Source: Methylobacterium mesophilicum SR1.6/6
Lineage (GTDB): Bacteria > Pseudomonadota > Alphaproteobacteria > Rhizobiales > Beijerinckiaceae
NCBI RefSeq assembly: GCF_000364445.2
Contig: NZ_CP043538.1
Location: 3,231,612 to 3,295,611, forward strand
Reading direction: 5' to 3'
Length of the DNA: 64,000 nt
Both the position numbers and the translations under genes were made by a program. The notes under the pieces were generated by a model. The model saw nothing but the letters and a program-made list of their open reading frames with translations, searched no databases and had not been told where the DNA came from. Every line of letters starts with the position of its first letter. Positions within the stretch are counted from its first letter, which is position 1. Positions 63,995-64,000 of the stretch are shown one piece after another.

Positions 63995-64000
63995 GGTGCG

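Overview
The window is a high-GC alphaproteobacterial chromosome segment. It is most likely from the Hyphomicrobiales, and Methylobacterium or a close relative is my best guess. The grounds are the GC-rich third codon positions throughout, a rhizobial-type cluster for very-long-chain acylation of lipid A at the left edge, a dctA/dctBD locus, a PutA without the DNA-binding domain, a CoxLMS-type molybdenum hydroxylase and many Liv/NMT1-type importers. The genus is inferred from gene content only.

Left third (1-28191), mostly core metabolism. A collinear set (partial KAS-II synthase, SDR reductase, SH3-domain protein, zinc-type dehydrogenase, LpxXL-like acyltransferase, DUF1223 protein) resembles acpXL-fabZ-fabF2-fabF1-adh2-lpxXL. 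It is followed by a DUF1194 VWA protein, a truncated MlrC gene and a sugar-acid cassette (Ldh2-type dehydrogenase, ACS-family MFS carrier, UxaA/GarD dehydratase). Then come a saccharopine-dehydrogenase-like reductase, PutA, an orphan peptide-type binding protein, a DUF2218 protein, a GlcD-type oxidase, an FAH hydrolase, a NUDIX hydrolase and tRNA-Gly(GCC). A DHA2 exporter with atypical codon use follows the tRNA. The block ends with dctA transcribed divergently from dctBD, with a perfect sigma-54 -24/-12 element and a DctD-type palindrome between them.

Middle (28441-47078), the most interesting part. It is an almost entirely minus-strand catabolic island. One half holds allophanate hydrolase, a PuuE-like deacetylase, an SsuABC/NMT1-type importer and a divergent LysR. 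The other half holds a Rieske ferredoxin, a complete LivKHMGF importer, a three-subunit molybdenum hydroxylase whose 2Fe-2S subunit is fused to a CoxG domain, a formamidase-like alpha/beta hydrolase and an amidohydrolase. A divergent MarR with a clear palindromic operator closes it. Together these suggest uptake, hydroxylation, ring opening and ammonia release from an N-heterocyclic or ureide compound whose identity I cannot assign. The catalytic subunit appears to carry a one-base frameshift near its N-terminus.

Right (47079-57461). A decayed stretch contains remnants that look like a staphylococcal-type nuclease and a DUF4396 protein. It is followed by a minus-strand copper/silver efflux operon (Met/His-rich protein, YtkA-like protein, CusB, CusA, glutaredoxin-MauE fusion), a Tat-exported amidohydrolase and a further decayed region.

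Right end (57462-64000). This is the integrase end of an integrated element, probably a prophage. It has a 3' tRNA fragment as attachment site, repeated 10-bp sites before a tyrosine recombinase, a metallophosphoesterase, and a minus-strand block of unknown proteins with a 24-bp operator palindrome. The element continues past the window, and the intact tRNA should lie at its far end.
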